Shown: one piece after another, positions 18,098-28,445 of the stretch
How positions within the stretch are numbered: position 1 is the stretch's first letter
Layout: every line of letters starts with the position of its first letter
Assembly: GCF_018141005.1 (NCBI RefSeq)
Contig: NZ_CP046582.1
Location: forward strand, 2,604,001-2,668,000
From: Erwinia sp. E602
Lineage (GTDB): Bacteria > Pseudomonadota > Gammaproteobacteria > Enterobacterales > Enterobacteriaceae
DNA: 64,000 nucleotides
Reading direction: 5' to 3'
Position numbers and translations under genes: made by a program
Notes under the pieces: generated by a model
The model's database searches: none
What the model was told of the DNA's origin: nothing
The model's input: the letters and a program-made list of their open reading frames with translations, nothing else

Positions 18098-20776
18098 ATG
18101 GCCGTTACTAATGTCGCTGAACTGAATGCGCTCGTCGCCCGGGTCAAACTGGCTCAGCAGCAGTACGCCAGCTTCACCCAGTCTCAGGTAGACCGGATTT
18201 TCCGCGCTGCCGCCCTCGCCGCCGCCGATGCGCGTATTCCGCTGGCCAAACTGGCCGTTGCCGAGTCGGGCATGGGCATCGTTGAAGATAAGGTGATCAA
18301 AAACCACTTCGCCTCAGAGTACATTTACAACGCCTACAAGGATGAACAGACCTGCGGCGTGCTGAGTAGCGATGACACCTTCGGCACCATGATTATCGCC
18401 GAGCCCGTCGGGCTGATCTGCGGCATCGTGCCAACCACCAACCCAACCTCCACCGCGATCTTTAAAGCGCTAATCAGCCTGAAAACCCGCAACGGCATCA
18501 TTTTCTCCCCGCACCCGCGTGCTAAAGATGCCACCAATAAAGCCGCTGAGATTGTGCTGCGTGCCGCCGTGGCGGCCGGTGCCCCGGCAGATATTATCGG
18601 CTGGATCGATGCGCCCACAGTTGATCTCTCCAGTCAGTTAATGCACCACCCGGATATCAACCTGATCCTCGCCACCGGTGGTCCGGGCATGGTGAAAGCC
18701 GCTTACAGCTCCGGTAAACCGGCCATCGGCGTCGGCGCGGGTAACACGCCGGTGGTGATTGATGAAACCGCCGATATCAAACGTGCAGTAGCGTCGATTC
18801 TGATGTCAAAAACCTTCGACAACGGCGTGATCTGCGCCTCCGAGCAGTCGGTGATCGTGGTCGGCAGCGTCTATGATGCGGTGCGCGAACGTTTCGCCAG
18901 CCACGGCGGCTACCTGCTGCAGGGCGATGCGCTCAGGGCGGTGCAGGCGGTGATCCTGAAAAACGGCGCGCTGAACGCGGCGATCGTCGGCCAGTCGGCG
19001 GAGCAGATTGCTGCCTTAGCCGGTATCAGCGTGCCGGCCGGCACCAAAATTCTGATCGGTGAAGTACAGCTGATTGATGAGTCTGAACCTTTTGCCCACG
19101 AAAAACTGTCGCCGCTGCTGGCGATGTACCGGGCGAAAGACTTCAGCGATGCGGTCGGCAAAGCCGAACAGCTGGTGGCGATGGGCGGCATCGGCCATAC
19201 CTCCTGCCTGTATACCGACCAGGATAACCAGCGCGAGCGCGTGGGCCTGTTCGGCGAGCGGATGAAAACGGCGCGTATCCTGATCAACACGCCAGCGTCC
19301 CAGGGTGGTATCGGCGATCTGTACAACTTCAAGCTGGCACCGTCGCTGACGCTGGGCTGTGGCTCATGGGGGGGCAACTCTATCTCTGAGAACGTTGGCC
19401 CGAAACATCTGATCAACAGAAAAACCGTGGCTAAGCGAGCAGAAAATATGTTGTGGCACAAGCTTCCTGAATCCATCTACTTCCGCCGCGGCTCCCTGCC
19501 CATCGCGCTGGATGAAGTGGCCAGCGACGGCGCAAAACGCGCGTTTATCGTTACCGACCGTTTCCTGTTTAACAACGGCTATACCGAGCAGGTAACCCGC
19601 GTGCTGAAGTCGCACGGCGTGGAAACGGACGTGTTCTTCGAAGTGGAAGCGGACCCGACGCTGACCACGGTGCGTAAAGGCGCAGAACAGATGCACGCCT
19701 TTAAGCCTGACGTGATTATCGCCCTCGGCGGCGGTTCCCCGATGGACGCGGCGAAAATCATGTGGGTAATGTACGAGCACCCGGAAACCCATTTCGAAGA
19801 GCTGGCGCTGCGCTTTATGGACATCCGTAAACGCATCTATAAATTCCCAAAAATGGGCGTGAAAGCCAAAATGGTGGCGATTGCCACTACCTCCGGCACC
19901 GGTTCTGAAGTGACGCCGTTTGCGGTGGTGACCGACGATGCCACCGGGCAGAAATACCCGCTGGCCGACTATGCGCTGACCCCGAATATGGCGATTGTCG
20001 ATGCCAACCTGGTGATGGATATGCCGAAATCACTCTGTGCCTTCGGCGGTATTGATGCGGTTACCCACTCGCTGGAAGCCTACGTGTCGGTACTGGCCAA
20101 CGAGTTTTCCGACGGCCAGGCGCTGCAGGCGTTGAAACTGCTGCAGGAAAACCTGCCGGCCAGCTACCGTGAAGGGGCGAAAAATCCGCAGGCCAGGGAG
20201 CGGGTGCACAATGCCGCCACCATCGCCGGCATCGCGTTTGCCAACGCCTTCCTTGGCGTCTGCCACTCGATGGCACACAAGCTGGGCTCAGAGTTCCATA
20301 TTCCGCACGGCCTCTCCAACGCCCTGCTGCTGTGTAACGTCATTCGTTATAACGCCAACGATAACCCGACCAAGCAGACGGCGTTCAGCCAGTACGACCG
20401 CCCGCAGGCGCGCCGTCGTTACGCCGAGGTCGCTGACCATCTGAACCTCAGCGCACCGGGCGACCGCACCGCGCAGAAAATTGAAAAGCTGCTGGCGTGG
20501 CTGGACGAGCTGAAAGTACAGCTGGATATTCCAGCGTCGATTCGCGAGGCTGGCGTACAGGAGGCCGATTTCCTGGCGAAGGTGGATCAGCTGGCGGAAA
20601 ACGCCTTTGACGACCAGTGTACCGGGGCCAATCCACGTTATCCGCTGATTGCCGAGCTGAAACAGATCCTGCTGGACAGCTATTACGGCCGCAAGTTTAG
20701 CGAAGGGGTTAAGCCTGAAGAGGCGCTGGCTGACGCTGACAGCAACGTCAAAGCATTAAAAAAAGCGAGAAGATAA
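18098..20776 (+). CDS. adhE: Bifunctional aldehyde/alcohol dehydrogenase AdhE
   Basis: AdhE converts acetyl-CoA through acetaldehyde to ethanol using two NADH, the main redox sink in mixed-acid fermentation; it assembles into filaments called spirosomes. The 892-residue product has an N-terminal CoA-acylating aldehyde dehydrogenase with catalytic C246 in N-G-V-I-C-A-S-E-Q. A linker and a C-terminal iron-dependent alcohol dehydrogenase follow. The latter has the NAD-binding G-G-G-S-P-M-D-A-A-K and the metal-ligand regions D-A-V-T-H-S-L-E-A-Y and C-H-S-M-A-H-K-L-G-S-E-F-H-I-P-H-G. Length and cysteine number match E. coli. It is a single gene with its own terminator. Confidence 0.98.
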   Translation: MAVTNVAELNALVARVKLAQQQYASFTQSQVDRIFRAAALAAADARIPLAKLAVAESGMGIVEDKVIKNHFASEYIYNAYKDEQTCGVLSSDDTFGTMIIAEPVGLICGIVPTTNPTSTAIFKALISLKTRNGIIFSPHPRAKDATNKAAEIVLRAAVAAGAPADIIGWIDAPTVDLSSQLMHHPDINLILATGGPGMVKAAYSSGKPAIGVGAGNTPVVIDETADIKRAVASILMSKTFDNGVICASEQSVIVVGSVYDAVRERFASHGGYLLQGDALRAVQAVILKNGALNAAIVGQSAEQIAALAGISVPAGTKILIGEVQLIDESEPFAHEKLSPLLAMYRAKDFSDAVGKAEQLVAMGGIGHTSCLYTDQDNQRERVGLFGERMKTARILINTPASQGGIGDLYNFKLAPSLTLGCGSWGGNSISENVGPKHLINRKTVAKRAENMLWHKLPESIYFRRGSLPIALDEVASDGAKRAFIVTDRFLFNNGYTEQVTRVLKSHGVETDVFFEVEADPTLTTVRKGAEQMHAFKPDVIIALGGGSPMDAAKIMWVMYEHPETHFEELALRFMDIRKRIYKFPKMGVKAKMVAIATTSGTGSEVTPFAVVTDDATGQKYPLADYALTPNMAIVDANLVMDMPKSLCAFGGIDAVTHSLEAYVSVLANEFSDGQALQALKLLQENLPASYREGAKNPQARERVHNAATIAGIAFANAFLGVCHSMAHKLGSEFHIPHGLSNALLLCNVIRYNANDNPTKQTAFSQYDRPQARRRYAEVADHLNLSAPGDRTAQKIEKLLAWLDELKVQLDIPASIREAGVQEADFLAKVDQLAENAFDDQCTGANPRYPLIAELKQILLDSYYGRKFSEGVKPEEALADADSNVKALKKARR

Positions 20777-20794
20777 TCGCGCTGTAAGCCGAAT

Positions 20795-20825
20795 AAACCC
20801 GCCATCCGGCGGGTTTGTTTTTTTT
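20795..20825 (+). terminator. adhE terminator
   Basis: Stem AAACCCGCC with GGCGGGTTT around a 4-base loop, followed by a T-rich tract, 19 bases after the adhE stop. Confidence 0.92.
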
Positions 20826-20905
20826 AATTCGTTAGCTGCGCTAATCAACTAAAGACCACCCTGCCGGATCGATACGCCGGTGGACGGTTGGGAATTATTC
20901 CAGAA

Positions 20906-21520
20906 TCAGGTTTTTTTGCCGCCGAAAATGGCCTGCGTTGAACCGCCGTTCAGTGCTTCGGTATAATGTTTACGGCACACCGAAACGTAACGTTCATTCC
21001 CGCCAATTTGTACCTGCTCCCCTTCGTTAAAGGGTTTACCCTTTTCATCGAGGCGCAGCACCATGCTGGCTTTCCTGCCGCAGTGGCAAATGGTTTTCAG
21101 CTCCACCAGCTTATCTGACCAGGCCAGAAGATACTGGCTGCCGGTGAATAACTCGCCGCGAAAATCTGTACGCAGGCCGTAGCAAAGTACAGGTATATCC
21201 AGAATATCCACCACATCTGCCAGCGCCCTGACCTGTTCACGGGTCAGAAACTGACTTTCATCCACCAGCACGCAGTGAACCGGTTCCAGCTGATGCTGCT
21301 GACTAATTTCGTCAAATAATGCACTGCTGTTATTATAAAGCCGGGCTGGAGAAGAAAGGCCAATCCGCGAACTGACCGTCCCCACGCCGTAGCGGTTATC
21401 AATTTCTGCGGTATACACCAGCGTACGCATCCCCCTCTCCTGATAATTATAGGAAGATTGCAGTAATGCGGTGGATTTACCGGCATTCATCGCCGAGTAA
21501 TAGAAATATAGCTGAGCCAT
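20906..21520 (-). CDS. tdk: Thymidine kinase
   Basis: Tdk phosphorylates thymidine in pyrimidine salvage. The 204-residue product starts at the ATG at 21520 ([17 protein letters not shown]), identical in pattern to E. coli; the TTG just before it is not needed. The P-loop is S-A-M-N-A-G-K-S-T. The lasso and active-site region has V-D-E-S-Q-F-L with the catalytic Glu, then [12 protein letters not shown]. Zinc-binding cysteines are in T-I-C-H-C-G-R-K-A and near the end in S-V-C-R-K-H-Y, although the second pair has Cys-x-x-x-His rather than two Cys. It is divergent from hns. Confidence 0.97.
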   Translation of the reverse strand: MAQLYFYYSAMNAGKSTALLQSSYNYQERGMRTLVYTAEIDNRYGVGTVSSRIGLSSPARLYNNSSALFDEISQQHQLEPVHCVLVDESQFLTREQVRALADVVDILDIPVLCYGLRTDFRGELFTGSQYLLAWSDKLVELKTICHCGRKASMVLRLDEKGKPFNEGEQVQIGGNERYVSVCRKHYTEALNGGSTQAIFGGKKT

Positions 21521-21806
21521 CAAGCCCCACTCCGGAAGTCAACTGTAGGCCGCCAGTGTATCATGAAGCCGCGGCGAAGGTGGATGCACCACTTTTGGTT
21601 TATTGTCTGCCGGCGAGGCGCCGTGGACATCTTCCGTGCCCGCTATTTATAGTCTGTGACTATTTAGCATTGCCATAACCGGGAAAATGCCTGGAAATTA
21701 GCAGTTTTTAACTTCTTACAAAATTATCTATTGCAGTTCGCAAACGCCATCACTATTATTGCCAGGACAGAACGATCCCCATCAATATTATTAAGAGAAT
21801 TGGCCC

Positions 21807-22214
21807 ATGAGCGAAGCGCTTAAAGTATTAAACAATATCCGCACCCTGCGTGCGCAGGCAAGAGAATGCAGCCTGGAAACCCTGGAAGAGATGCTTGAGA
21901 AACTGGAAGTGGTGGTTAACGAGCGTCGTGAGGAAGACAGCCACGCCCAGGCTGAAGTTGAAGAACGCACCCGTAAACTGCAGCAGTACCGCGAAATGCT
22001 GCTGGCCGACGGTATCGACCCTAACGAATTGCTGAACAGCCTGACCGTTGCGAAAGCTCCGGGTAAAGCGAAACGTGCTGCGCGTCCGGCTAAATATCAG
22101 TACACCGAAGAGAACGGCGAAGTGAAAACCTGGACCGGCCAGGGCCGTACCCCAGCCGTGATTAAAAAAGCGATCGAAGAACAAGGTAAACAGCTGGAAG
22201 ACTTCCTGCTGTAA
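21807..22214 (+). CDS. hns: H-NS, nucleoid-associated silencer
   Basis: H-NS binds AT-rich DNA, bridges it and silences transferred genes. The 135-residue product has an N-terminal oligomerisation region ([18 protein letters not shown] and a long coiled-coil to about residue 80). A basic linker ([10 protein letters not shown]) is followed by the C-terminal DNA-binding domain, with the minor-groove hook T-W-T-G-Q-G-R-T-P (residues about 109-117). The AT-rich regions before the type VI operon and before opp in this window are natural candidate targets (inference). It is monocistronic, between tdk and the sugar-nucleotide block. Confidence 0.98.
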   Translation: MSEALKVLNNIRTLRAQARECSLETLEEMLEKLEVVVNERREEDSHAQAEVEERTRKLQQYREMLLADGIDPNELLNSLTVAKAPGKAKRAARPAKYQYTEENGEVKTWTGQGRTPAVIKKAIEEQGKQLEDFLL

Positions 22215-22302
22215 TTGGCGGTAAACCGCTCAGGGCCTGCTTATTATCCCCGTCCCGGATGGGGATTTGGTCCCATTTTTGTTTTGATTTTTATCCAGGC
22301 AC

Positions 22303-22332
22303 AAAAAAAGGAAGCTCAGGCTTCCTTTTTTC
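22303..22332. terminator. Bidirectional terminator between hns and the epimerase gene
   Basis: An A-run, a stem pairing 22310-22315 with 22320-22325 around a TCAG loop, then a T-run. It works for hns rightward and for the left-pointing epimerase gene. Confidence 0.9.
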
Positions 22333-22350
22333 TTTGGCATCTTTTCGGCA

Positions 22351-23358
22351 TCAGACCCGGTAAAAATCACGGTACCAGTCGACAAAGCGTGCCACACCCT
22401 GCTCAACGTCGGTGGCGGGTTTAAATCCGATCGCCTGATACAGCGCACGGGTATCGGCGCTGGTGTCCAGTACGTCTCCCGGCTGCATCGGCAGCATATT
22501 TTTTACCGCCACGATACCGAGCGCCTTCTCCAGCGCCTGAATATAGTCCATCAGCTTCACCGGCTGGCTGTTACCGATATTATAGACGCGGTAAGGTGCA
22601 GAACTGGTCGCCGGGCTGCCGCTCTCTACCGTCCAGTTATTATCCGCTGCGGGAATAACGTCCTGCAGGCGCATAATCGCCTCGGCAATATCATCGATAT
22701 AGGTAAAGTCGCGCTGCATTTCGCCGTTGTTATAGACGTCGATAGCATCGCCCGCCAGCATCGCTCGGGTAAATTTGAACAGCGCCATATCCGGACGGCC
22801 CCACGGGCCGTAAACGGTAAAAAAGCGCAGCCCGGTGGTCGGAATAGCATACAGATGGGAATAGGTGTGCGCCATCAGCTCATTGGCTTTTTTGGTCGCA
22901 GCATACAGCGAGACCGGATGGTCTACGGAATCGTCGGTAGAGAACGGCAGCTTGCGGTTCAGGCCATACACCGAGCTGGAGGAGGCGTACAGCAGGTGTT
23001 CAACGCGCTGATGACGGCAGCCTTCCAGGATATTAAGGTGCCCGATCAGATTAGCGTCAGCATAGGCCAGCGGATTCTCCAGCGAATAACGCACCCCGGC
23101 CTGGGCAGCCAGGTGGATAACGCGCTGAGGAGCGTGGGTACGAAACAGCGCCGCAATGCCCTCACGGTCGGCAAGGTCGGCTTTAATAAAGATGAAGTCG
23201 GGACAGTCGGCGATCAATGCCAGGCGTGCGGTCTTCAGATTAACGTCGTAATAGTCGTTCAGGTTGTCGAGACCGACAACCTGGTGACCGGCGGCAAGCA
23301 GACGTTGCGTGACGTGAAAGCCAATAAAACCTGCTGCGCCGGTGACCAGATATTTCAT
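22351..23358 (-). CDS. NAD-dependent UDP-glucuronate 4-epimerase family protein
   Basis: The 335-residue product is an extended short-chain dehydrogenase/reductase of the type that interconverts UDP-glucuronate and UDP-galacturonate. The Rossmann motif T-G-A-A-G-F-I-G lies at residues 6-13. The L-D-N-L-N-D-Y-Y-D-V segment, typical of this subfamily, lies near 30. A-S-S-S-S-V-Y-G and the catalytic Y-A-A-T-K-K (Tyr and Lys) follow, then R-F-F-T-V-Y-G-P-W-G-R-P-D-M-A-L. It stands 14 bases after ugd, which makes UDP-glucuronate, so the substrate assignment is supported by context. The likely use is in exopolysaccharide or lipopolysaccharide. E. coli K-12 has no such gene between hns and galU. Confidence 0.88.
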   Translation of the reverse strand: MKYLVTGAAGFIGFHVTQRLLAAGHQVVGLDNLNDYYDVNLKTARLALIADCPDFIFIKADLADREGIAALFRTHAPQRVIHLAAQAGVRYSLENPLAYADANLIGHLNILEGCRHQRVEHLLYASSSSVYGLNRKLPFSTDDSVDHPVSLYAATKKANELMAHTYSHLYAIPTTGLRFFTVYGPWGRPDMALFKFTRAMLAGDAIDVYNNGEMQRDFTYIDDIAEAIMRLQDVIPAADNNWTVESGSPATSSAPYRVYNIGNSQPVKLMDYIQALEKALGIVAVKNMLPMQPGDVLDTSADTRALYQAIGFKPATDVEQGVARFVDWYRDFYRV

Positions 23359-23372
23359 ACTCGCCTCAAATA

Positions 23373-24713
23373 TTATGCAATGTTCAGAGATGCTCCGCGG
23401 CCGATTGCATAATAAACGAAGCCGCGCTTGCTGATTCTTTCCGGATCATACAGGTTACGACCGTCAAAAATCACGGCTTCTTTCAGTGAATTTTTAATCA
23501 CGTCAAAGTCCGGAGCGCGGAAGTTCTGCCATTCGGTGCAGATCACCAGGCCATCTGCGCCCTGCAGCGCCGCTTCTTTGGTGCCCATCAGCTTCAGATC
23601 GTCACGGTGGCCGTAGACGCGCTGGGCTTCATCCATAGCTTCCGGATCGAACGCCTGCACCTTAGCACCCGCCTGCCACAGCGCTTCCATCAGCACGCGG
23701 CTGGAGGCTTCACGCATGTCATCGGTATTCGGCTTAAATGACAGCCCCCACAGCGCAAAGGTTTTGCCCTGCAGATTGTCACCGAAATGATGCTTGATGA
23801 AGGTCGGCAGTTTGTTCTTCTGCGCGTCGTTGACGTCTTCCACGGCCTGCAGCAGACGCGGCGTGTAGCCGATCTGCTCTGCGGTGCGGATCAGCGCCTG
23901 CACGTCTTTCGGGAAGCAGGATCCACCGTAGCCGCAGCCAGGATAGATAAACGAGTAGCCGATGCGTGAGTCAGAACCGATGCCCTGACGCACTTTTTCG
24001 ATATCTGCCCCCAGCCTTTCGGCCAGGTTGGAGATTTCGTTCATAAAGCTGATTTTGGTCGCCAGCATGCAGTTCGCGGCGTACTTGGTCAGCTCGGCGC
24101 TGCGGATATCCATCAGGATCATGCGATCGTGATTACGGTTAAACGGCTCATACAGCTCGCGTAACAACTCAACGACGTCGTCATTGTCCGTACCGATGAC
24201 GATGCGCTCAGGACGCATGCAGTCGCTGACGGCGGCACCTTCTTTCAGGAACTCAGGGTTTGACACCACGTCAAAGGTCAGATTCTGGCCACGCGCCTGC
24301 AGCGTTTCTTCCATTACCTTGCGCACGCGGTCCGCGGTGCCGACCGGCACGGTAGACTTATCCAGCACCACTTTATGGTCCCGCATGTGTTGCGCAATGG
24401 TGCGGGCGACGGCGGTTACGTACTTCAGGTCCGCAGAGCCGTCTTCGTCCGGAGGGGTGCCCACGGCGATAAACTGCATTACGCCATGGTTAACGCCCTC
24501 TTCAGCGTTGGTGGAAAACCTGAGGCGACCGGCCTCATAGTTTTGCATAACCAGCGGCGTCAACCCTGGTTCAAAAATTGGAATGATCCCTTTCTTCAGA
24601 TTCTCGACTTTGTTAGCGTCGACATCGATACAAAGAACGTCATGGCCGACTTCGGCTAAAACCGCAGCCTGAACCAGACCGACATAGCCGATACCAAATA
24701 CGGTGACTTTCAT
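23373..24713 (-). CDS. ugd: UDP-glucose 6-dehydrogenase (long form)
   Basis: Ugd oxidises UDP-glucose to UDP-glucuronate with two NAD. The start at 24713 (446 residues, [12 protein letters not shown]) is the family start. The catalytic cysteine is C266 in G-G-S-C-F-P-K-D. The three domains are intact (N-terminal NAD domain, central helix, C-terminal UDP-binding domain with [17 protein letters not shown]). E. coli Ugd is only 388 residues; this longer type resembles the form common in Pseudomonas and Bacillus. It lies between galU, which supplies UDP-glucose, and the epimerase, forming a three-step sugar-nucleotide path. Confidence 0.95.
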   Translation of the reverse strand: MKVTVFGIGYVGLVQAAVLAEVGHDVLCIDVDANKVENLKKGIIPIFEPGLTPLVMQNYEAGRLRFSTNAEEGVNHGVMQFIAVGTPPDEDGSADLKYVTAVARTIAQHMRDHKVVLDKSTVPVGTADRVRKVMEETLQARGQNLTFDVVSNPEFLKEGAAVSDCMRPERIVIGTDNDDVVELLRELYEPFNRNHDRMILMDIRSAELTKYAANCMLATKISFMNEISNLAERLGADIEKVRQGIGSDSRIGYSFIYPGCGYGGSCFPKDVQALIRTAEQIGYTPRLLQAVEDVNDAQKNKLPTFIKHHFGDNLQGKTFALWGLSFKPNTDDMREASSRVLMEALWQAGAKVQAFDPEAMDEAQRVYGHRDDLKLMGTKEAALQGADGLVICTEWQNFRAPDFDVIKNSLKEAVIFDGRNLYDPERISKRGFVYYAIGRGASLNIA

Positions 24714-24738
24714 TGAGTTGTCCCGGTTAAAATGAAAC

Positions 24739-25647
24739 TTACTTTTTAATGCCGACGGCGCTTTCCAGCCACGCCTTGAAATCATCGCCCAGCGTGCTGT
24801 GACGAACGCCGTACTCGACGAAGGCCTGCATGTAGCCCAGCTTGTTGCCGCAGTCGTGACTGACGCCTTTCAGGTGATAGGCTTCGACGGTCTGTTTTTC
24901 CATCAGCATGGCGATGGAGTCGGTCAGCTGGATCTCATCACCGGCGCCCGGAGGGGTTTTCGCCAGCAGCGGCCAGATATCGGCAGAGAGAATGTAACGC
25001 CCGACGACCGCCAGGTTAGAGGGAGCCTGATCGGCTTTCGGTTTTTCAACCACGCCAACCATCGGTGCGCTCTGGCCCGCCTGCAGCTCAGCGCCCTGGC
25101 AGTCGACCACGCCGTAAGCGGTCACGTCCGCAACCGGCTCAACCATGATCTGGCTGTGGCCCGTCTCATCGAAACGCTTCATCATGTCGGCCAGGTTATC
25201 TTTGGTCAGATCGGATTCGTACTCATCCAGGATCACGTCCGGCAGGATCACCGCAAACGGCTCGTTGCCAACCACCGGCTGGGCACACATCACCGCGTGG
25301 CCAAGGCCTTTGGCCAGACCCTGACGCACCTGCATGATGGTCACGTGCGGTGGGCAGATTGACTGGATCTCTTCCAGCAGCTGACGTTTAACGCGCTTTT
25401 CCAGCATCGCTTCCAGCTCGAAGCTGGTATCGAAGTGGTTTTCGATCGAGTTTTTAGACGAGTGGGTAACCAGAACAATTTCGTTGATACCGGCTGCGAT
25501 GCACTCGTTAACCACGTACTGGATTAACGGCTTGTCCACCAGAGGCAACATCTCTTTCGGGATAGCTTTGGTAGCAGGCAACATACGCGTTCCCAAACCA
25601 GCAACCGGGATAACCGCTTTTTTTACTTTAGACTTATAGGCAGACAT
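24739..25647 (-). CDS. galU: UTP-glucose-1-phosphate uridylyltransferase GalU
   Basis: GalU makes UDP-glucose from glucose-1-phosphate and UTP, the precursor for lipopolysaccharide, trehalose, osmoregulated glucans and, here, UDP-glucuronate. The 302-residue product (ATG at 25647 after a GAGAGG ribosome site) has the nucleotidyltransferase motif [17 protein letters not shown] near residue 11. [11 protein letters not shown] and V-E-K-P-K follow. It is first of the galU-ugd-epimerase run, with 25 bases to ugd, so the three are probably one operon. Confidence 0.97.
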   Translation of the reverse strand: MSAYKSKVKKAVIPVAGLGTRMLPATKAIPKEMLPLVDKPLIQYVVNECIAAGINEIVLVTHSSKNSIENHFDTSFELEAMLEKRVKRQLLEEIQSICPPHVTIMQVRQGLAKGLGHAVMCAQPVVGNEPFAVILPDVILDEYESDLTKDNLADMMKRFDETGHSQIMVEPVADVTAYGVVDCQGAELQAGQSAPMVGVVEKPKADQAPSNLAVVGRYILSADIWPLLAKTPPGAGDEIQLTDSIAMLMEKQTVEAYHLKGVSHDCGNKLGYMQAFVEYGVRHSTLGDDFKAWLESAVGIKK

Positions 25648-25838
25648 CAAAATACCTCTCGTTAGGCCGTTCAAGTTATTGCTTGATCTGTCTGGTTAAA
25701 AACGAAATGAGTATACCAGCCAAATTCACGCGGATTTATCCTGGATATTCATTTGTGCATAAATTAGGACTTTTACCCAATTGTAAAGGTTATCTTAGGC
25801 GCTGTCTGCCCGCGGCGCGACAAATGGCGGCGAACCGC

Positions 25839-26852
25839 CTACTCCGTAGACAACATCAGCCGCAACCGCCCGCCGGCACCCCATACCTGGCACTGCCAGC
25901 CGTCACAGCGCTGGCTGATCTGGTTAAGATGGGTGCTGCCCAGCGTGCCCAGCGGCACGCCGTTGCTGAGCTGGATCTGGTGATTGGGAATGGTCAGCGT
26001 GGCGTTCAGGCCAGCGGAAACGAGGATCAGATTGCGCAGTTCGCGGTGATAATAGCCAACCAGCAGCGGGAACTGTCCCTGCAGATTAGCCTGCCGCAAC
26101 AGCAGGTTGACCTGCCTTAACAGCGTATTCAGCTGCGGCAACCGCTGCGACATCCCCGACAGCTGTTCGTGTAGCAGGCTGTTAAACAGCGCGCGCAGCA
26201 GCAGCGCGGCCAGCACGCCGTTATCCCCGGCCCGGGTGACGTCAAGGCAGTAAAATGCCAGATCGCGTTCGGACAGCGCGGCCACGTCAAGCACCAGCCC
26301 CGGCTGCTCGGCCATGGTCAGCTGACGGTAATTAACGCGACAGCTGGCGAGGGTCTGCTGCACCGGCGGCTGCAGCTGTTGCAGCAGCTTAGCCGCCGCC
26401 TGGGGATCGCTGACCAGCGCGTCCCAGTCCTGGAACAGCTGCTCCTCTTCTTCAACCTGCGAGGTAAACATCGACGGATAGAGGCACTCGAACACCGCTT
26501 CCCGCAGGCGAGCCAGATCTTTCAGCGGTTTTAGCAGCACGTCCTGCACGCCCAGCCGTAAAACTTTGGCGATATCAGCCATATTTTCGGTGGCCGAGAT
26601 CACCAGAATCGGTAAAGTATTGCCGGAGCTGCGCAGATGCTCGACCAGCGCCATACCGTTCATACGCGGCATCGCCAGGTCGCAAATCATCAGATCCGGC
26701 ATGATATGGTTCAGGCTTTCCAGCGCCTGCACGCCGTCTTCAGCCAGGCTGGTAACCGCACCCAGCGCCACAAGAAAATTATCCAGCAGGGTGCGGAAAA
26801 CGGCTTCGTCCTCGACGATTAGAATGCGTTTCCCACTTAACGGTTTTTCCAT
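25839..26852 (-). CDS. rssB: RssB (SprE), adaptor for RpoS degradation
   Basis: RssB is a response regulator that binds the stress sigma factor RpoS and hands it to ClpXP. The start at 26852 (337 residues) follows a GGGGAG ribosome site. The receiver domain (about residues 8-125) has the acidic pair E-D-E near 14, the phospho-acceptor D58 and the conserved Lys in L-L-K-P-L. A linker helix and a C-terminal PP2C-like domain lacking phosphatase residues complete the family layout. It lies directly downstream of rssA, as in E. coli. Confidence 0.96.
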   Translation of the reverse strand: MEKPLSGKRILIVEDEAVFRTLLDNFLVALGAVTSLAEDGVQALESLNHIMPDLMICDLAMPRMNGMALVEHLRSSGNTLPILVISATENMADIAKVLRLGVQDVLLKPLKDLARLREAVFECLYPSMFTSQVEEEEQLFQDWDALVSDPQAAAKLLQQLQPPVQQTLASCRVNYRQLTMAEQPGLVLDVAALSERDLAFYCLDVTRAGDNGVLAALLLRALFNSLLHEQLSGMSQRLPQLNTLLRQVNLLLRQANLQGQFPLLVGYYHRELRNLILVSAGLNATLTIPNHQIQLSNGVPLGTLGSTHLNQISQRCDGWQCQVWGAGGRLRLMLSTE

Positions 26853-26947
26853 TGCTCCCCCCGGCATAACAGATACCTATATAGTGGTTCAAAAATTGAC
26901 ATTGTGCCTGTCAGAATTGGCCTAAGTAACAGTCTCATTTGACCACG

Positions 26948-27847
26948 TTATTGTCTGTCACGAATCAGAGGTAACAGTTCATCCAGCTTTTTCTCCACCG
27001 CCAGACGCCCGGCCTCTATGGCTTCGTCCGCGCGGTGGAAGTCCAGCGTCGATATTTGCGGACAGAACGGCTGCAGCTGAACGTCCGGCGGATCGCCGGC
27101 CATACGGCTACGTTTCAGACGGTTCTCAAGGATCTGGATCGAGGTCGACATGATCTCCATCGCACCCGGCGACTGCACGCTGCGGCGCTGGGTCATGCGG
27201 CCCAGCTGCTGACGGAGCCGGCCGCCCCAGCTGCTCGCCTGTGGCGTATCGTCGGGCTGCGGCGTCACCGAGAACAGATCCTGCTGCATCAGGTGCGCGT
27301 CGTGCTGCAGATCCACCGCGATGACTATGTCGGCCCCCAGCGCCCGGGTCAGCGACACCGGCACCGGGTTAACCACCGCGCCATCCACCAGCCAGTAGCC
27401 GTTCCAGCTGACCGGAGCCAGCAGCCCCGGCATACTGCAGGAAGCGCGAACCGCCTGATGCAGGTCGCCTTCGGTCAGCCACAGCTCGCGACCGGTACTG
27501 AGGTTAGTCGTCACCGCACCAAACGGCAATGCGCAGCCGGCAATTTGATCTTCCGCGATCAGCCGGCGCACGTGGCTGAACACCCGTTCGCCGCGCAGCA
27601 GGCCGCCGCGCTGCCAGGAGAAGTCCATCAGCCTTAGCACCTGCCAGTAGCTGAAGGAGCGCACCCATTTTTCCAGTGGTTTCAGCCGGTGGCAGGCATA
27701 CGCCGCCCCGACCAGCGCGCCAACCGAGCAGCCGGCGACGACGTCAATGCGGATGCCGGCGCGTTCCAGCGCGTGGATCACCCCGATATGTGACCAGCCC
27801 TTGGCCGCGCCCGCGCCCAGCGCCAGTCCGATTTTTATCTGTCGCAT
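26948..27847 (-). CDS. rssA: RssA, patatin-like phospholipase family protein
   Basis: The 299-residue product has the patatin layout: an oxyanion-hole glycine run (L-A-L-G-A-G-A-A-K-G) near residue 8, the nucleophile elbow G-C-S-V-G with S41, and the catalytic Asp in L-V-D-G-A-V-V-N-P. The ATG at 27847 gives the E. coli-like start M-R-Q-I-K-I-G-L-A-L-G. The cellular substrate of RssA is not established. It is first of the rssA-rssB pair, and divergent from ychJ with about 96 bases between the two starts. Confidence 0.93.
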   Translation of the reverse strand: MRQIKIGLALGAGAAKGWSHIGVIHALERAGIRIDVVAGCSVGALVGAAYACHRLKPLEKWVRSFSYWQVLRLMDFSWQRGGLLRGERVFSHVRRLIAEDQIAGCALPFGAVTTNLSTGRELWLTEGDLHQAVRASCSMPGLLAPVSWNGYWLVDGAVVNPVPVSLTRALGADIVIAVDLQHDAHLMQQDLFSVTPQPDDTPQASSWGGRLRQQLGRMTQRRSVQSPGAMEIMSTSIQILENRLKRSRMAGDPPDVQLQPFCPQISTLDFHRADEAIEAGRLAVEKKLDELLPLIRDRQ

Positions 27848-27943
27848 TCCACCCCTGGTCTTACATAACAAAAATGACATCACCGCATTGCGTCAGTTAC
27901 CATGCGCCATCCACTTTTACGACCCATATCACCGGAGTCAACC

Positions 27944-28405
27944 GTGTCTGAACCTTGTCCATGCGGGAGCGGATCGCAGTATAACCTATGTTGCGAGCCG
28001 TATCTAAACGGGACGTCCCATCCCGCGACGCCTGAAGCGCTGATGCGCTCGCGCTACAGCGCCTATGTCAGGCAGCAGACGGGCTACCTGGTGGCCAGCT
28101 GGCACCCCAGCTGTAACGCCGCCCGTTTCGCCGACAGTATCGAAGAGAGCTACGCGCAGACGCGCTGGCTGGGTTTGCGGGTGATTGAAACCGCCCTGCA
28201 GCCCGGCGGCAACGAGGGCTACGTGACGTTCTGCGCGCAATTCCTCGAAAAAGAAGATAAACGCTTTATATATGAACGTTCACGCTTCCTTCGTGAGGAT
28301 CAACGCTGGTACTATATCGACGGCGTGTTCCCGCCGGTCGGCCGCAACGACCGCTGCCCGTGCGGTTCCGGCAGTAAATATAAGAAGTGCTGTGGTCAGT
28401 CTTGA
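27944..28405 (+). CDS. ychJ: YchJ, SEC-C motif protein (UPF0225)
   Basis: The 153-residue product has a zinc-binding SEC-C-type motif at both ends: C-P-C-G-S-G-x4-L-C-C at the N-terminus and C-P-C-G-S-G-S-K-Y-K-K-C-C-G at the C-terminus. Between them lies the NTF2-like middle with L-M-R-S-R-Y-S-A-Y and E-R-S-R-F-L. The frame is open from 27902, but I use the GTG at 27944, which has GGAG before it and gives the family start S-E-P-C-P-C-G-S-G. The function is unknown. It precedes purU by 40 bases. Confidence 0.9.
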   Translation: MSEPCPCGSGSQYNLCCEPYLNGTSHPATPEALMRSRYSAYVRQQTGYLVASWHPSCNAARFADSIEESYAQTRWLGLRVIETALQPGGNEGYVTFCAQFLEKEDKRFIYERSRFLREDQRWYYIDGVFPPVGRNDRCPCGSGSKYKKCCGQS

Positions 28406-28445
28406 CCCCTGATTTCCCTTTTGTATCGACAGGATTACCATCGCA

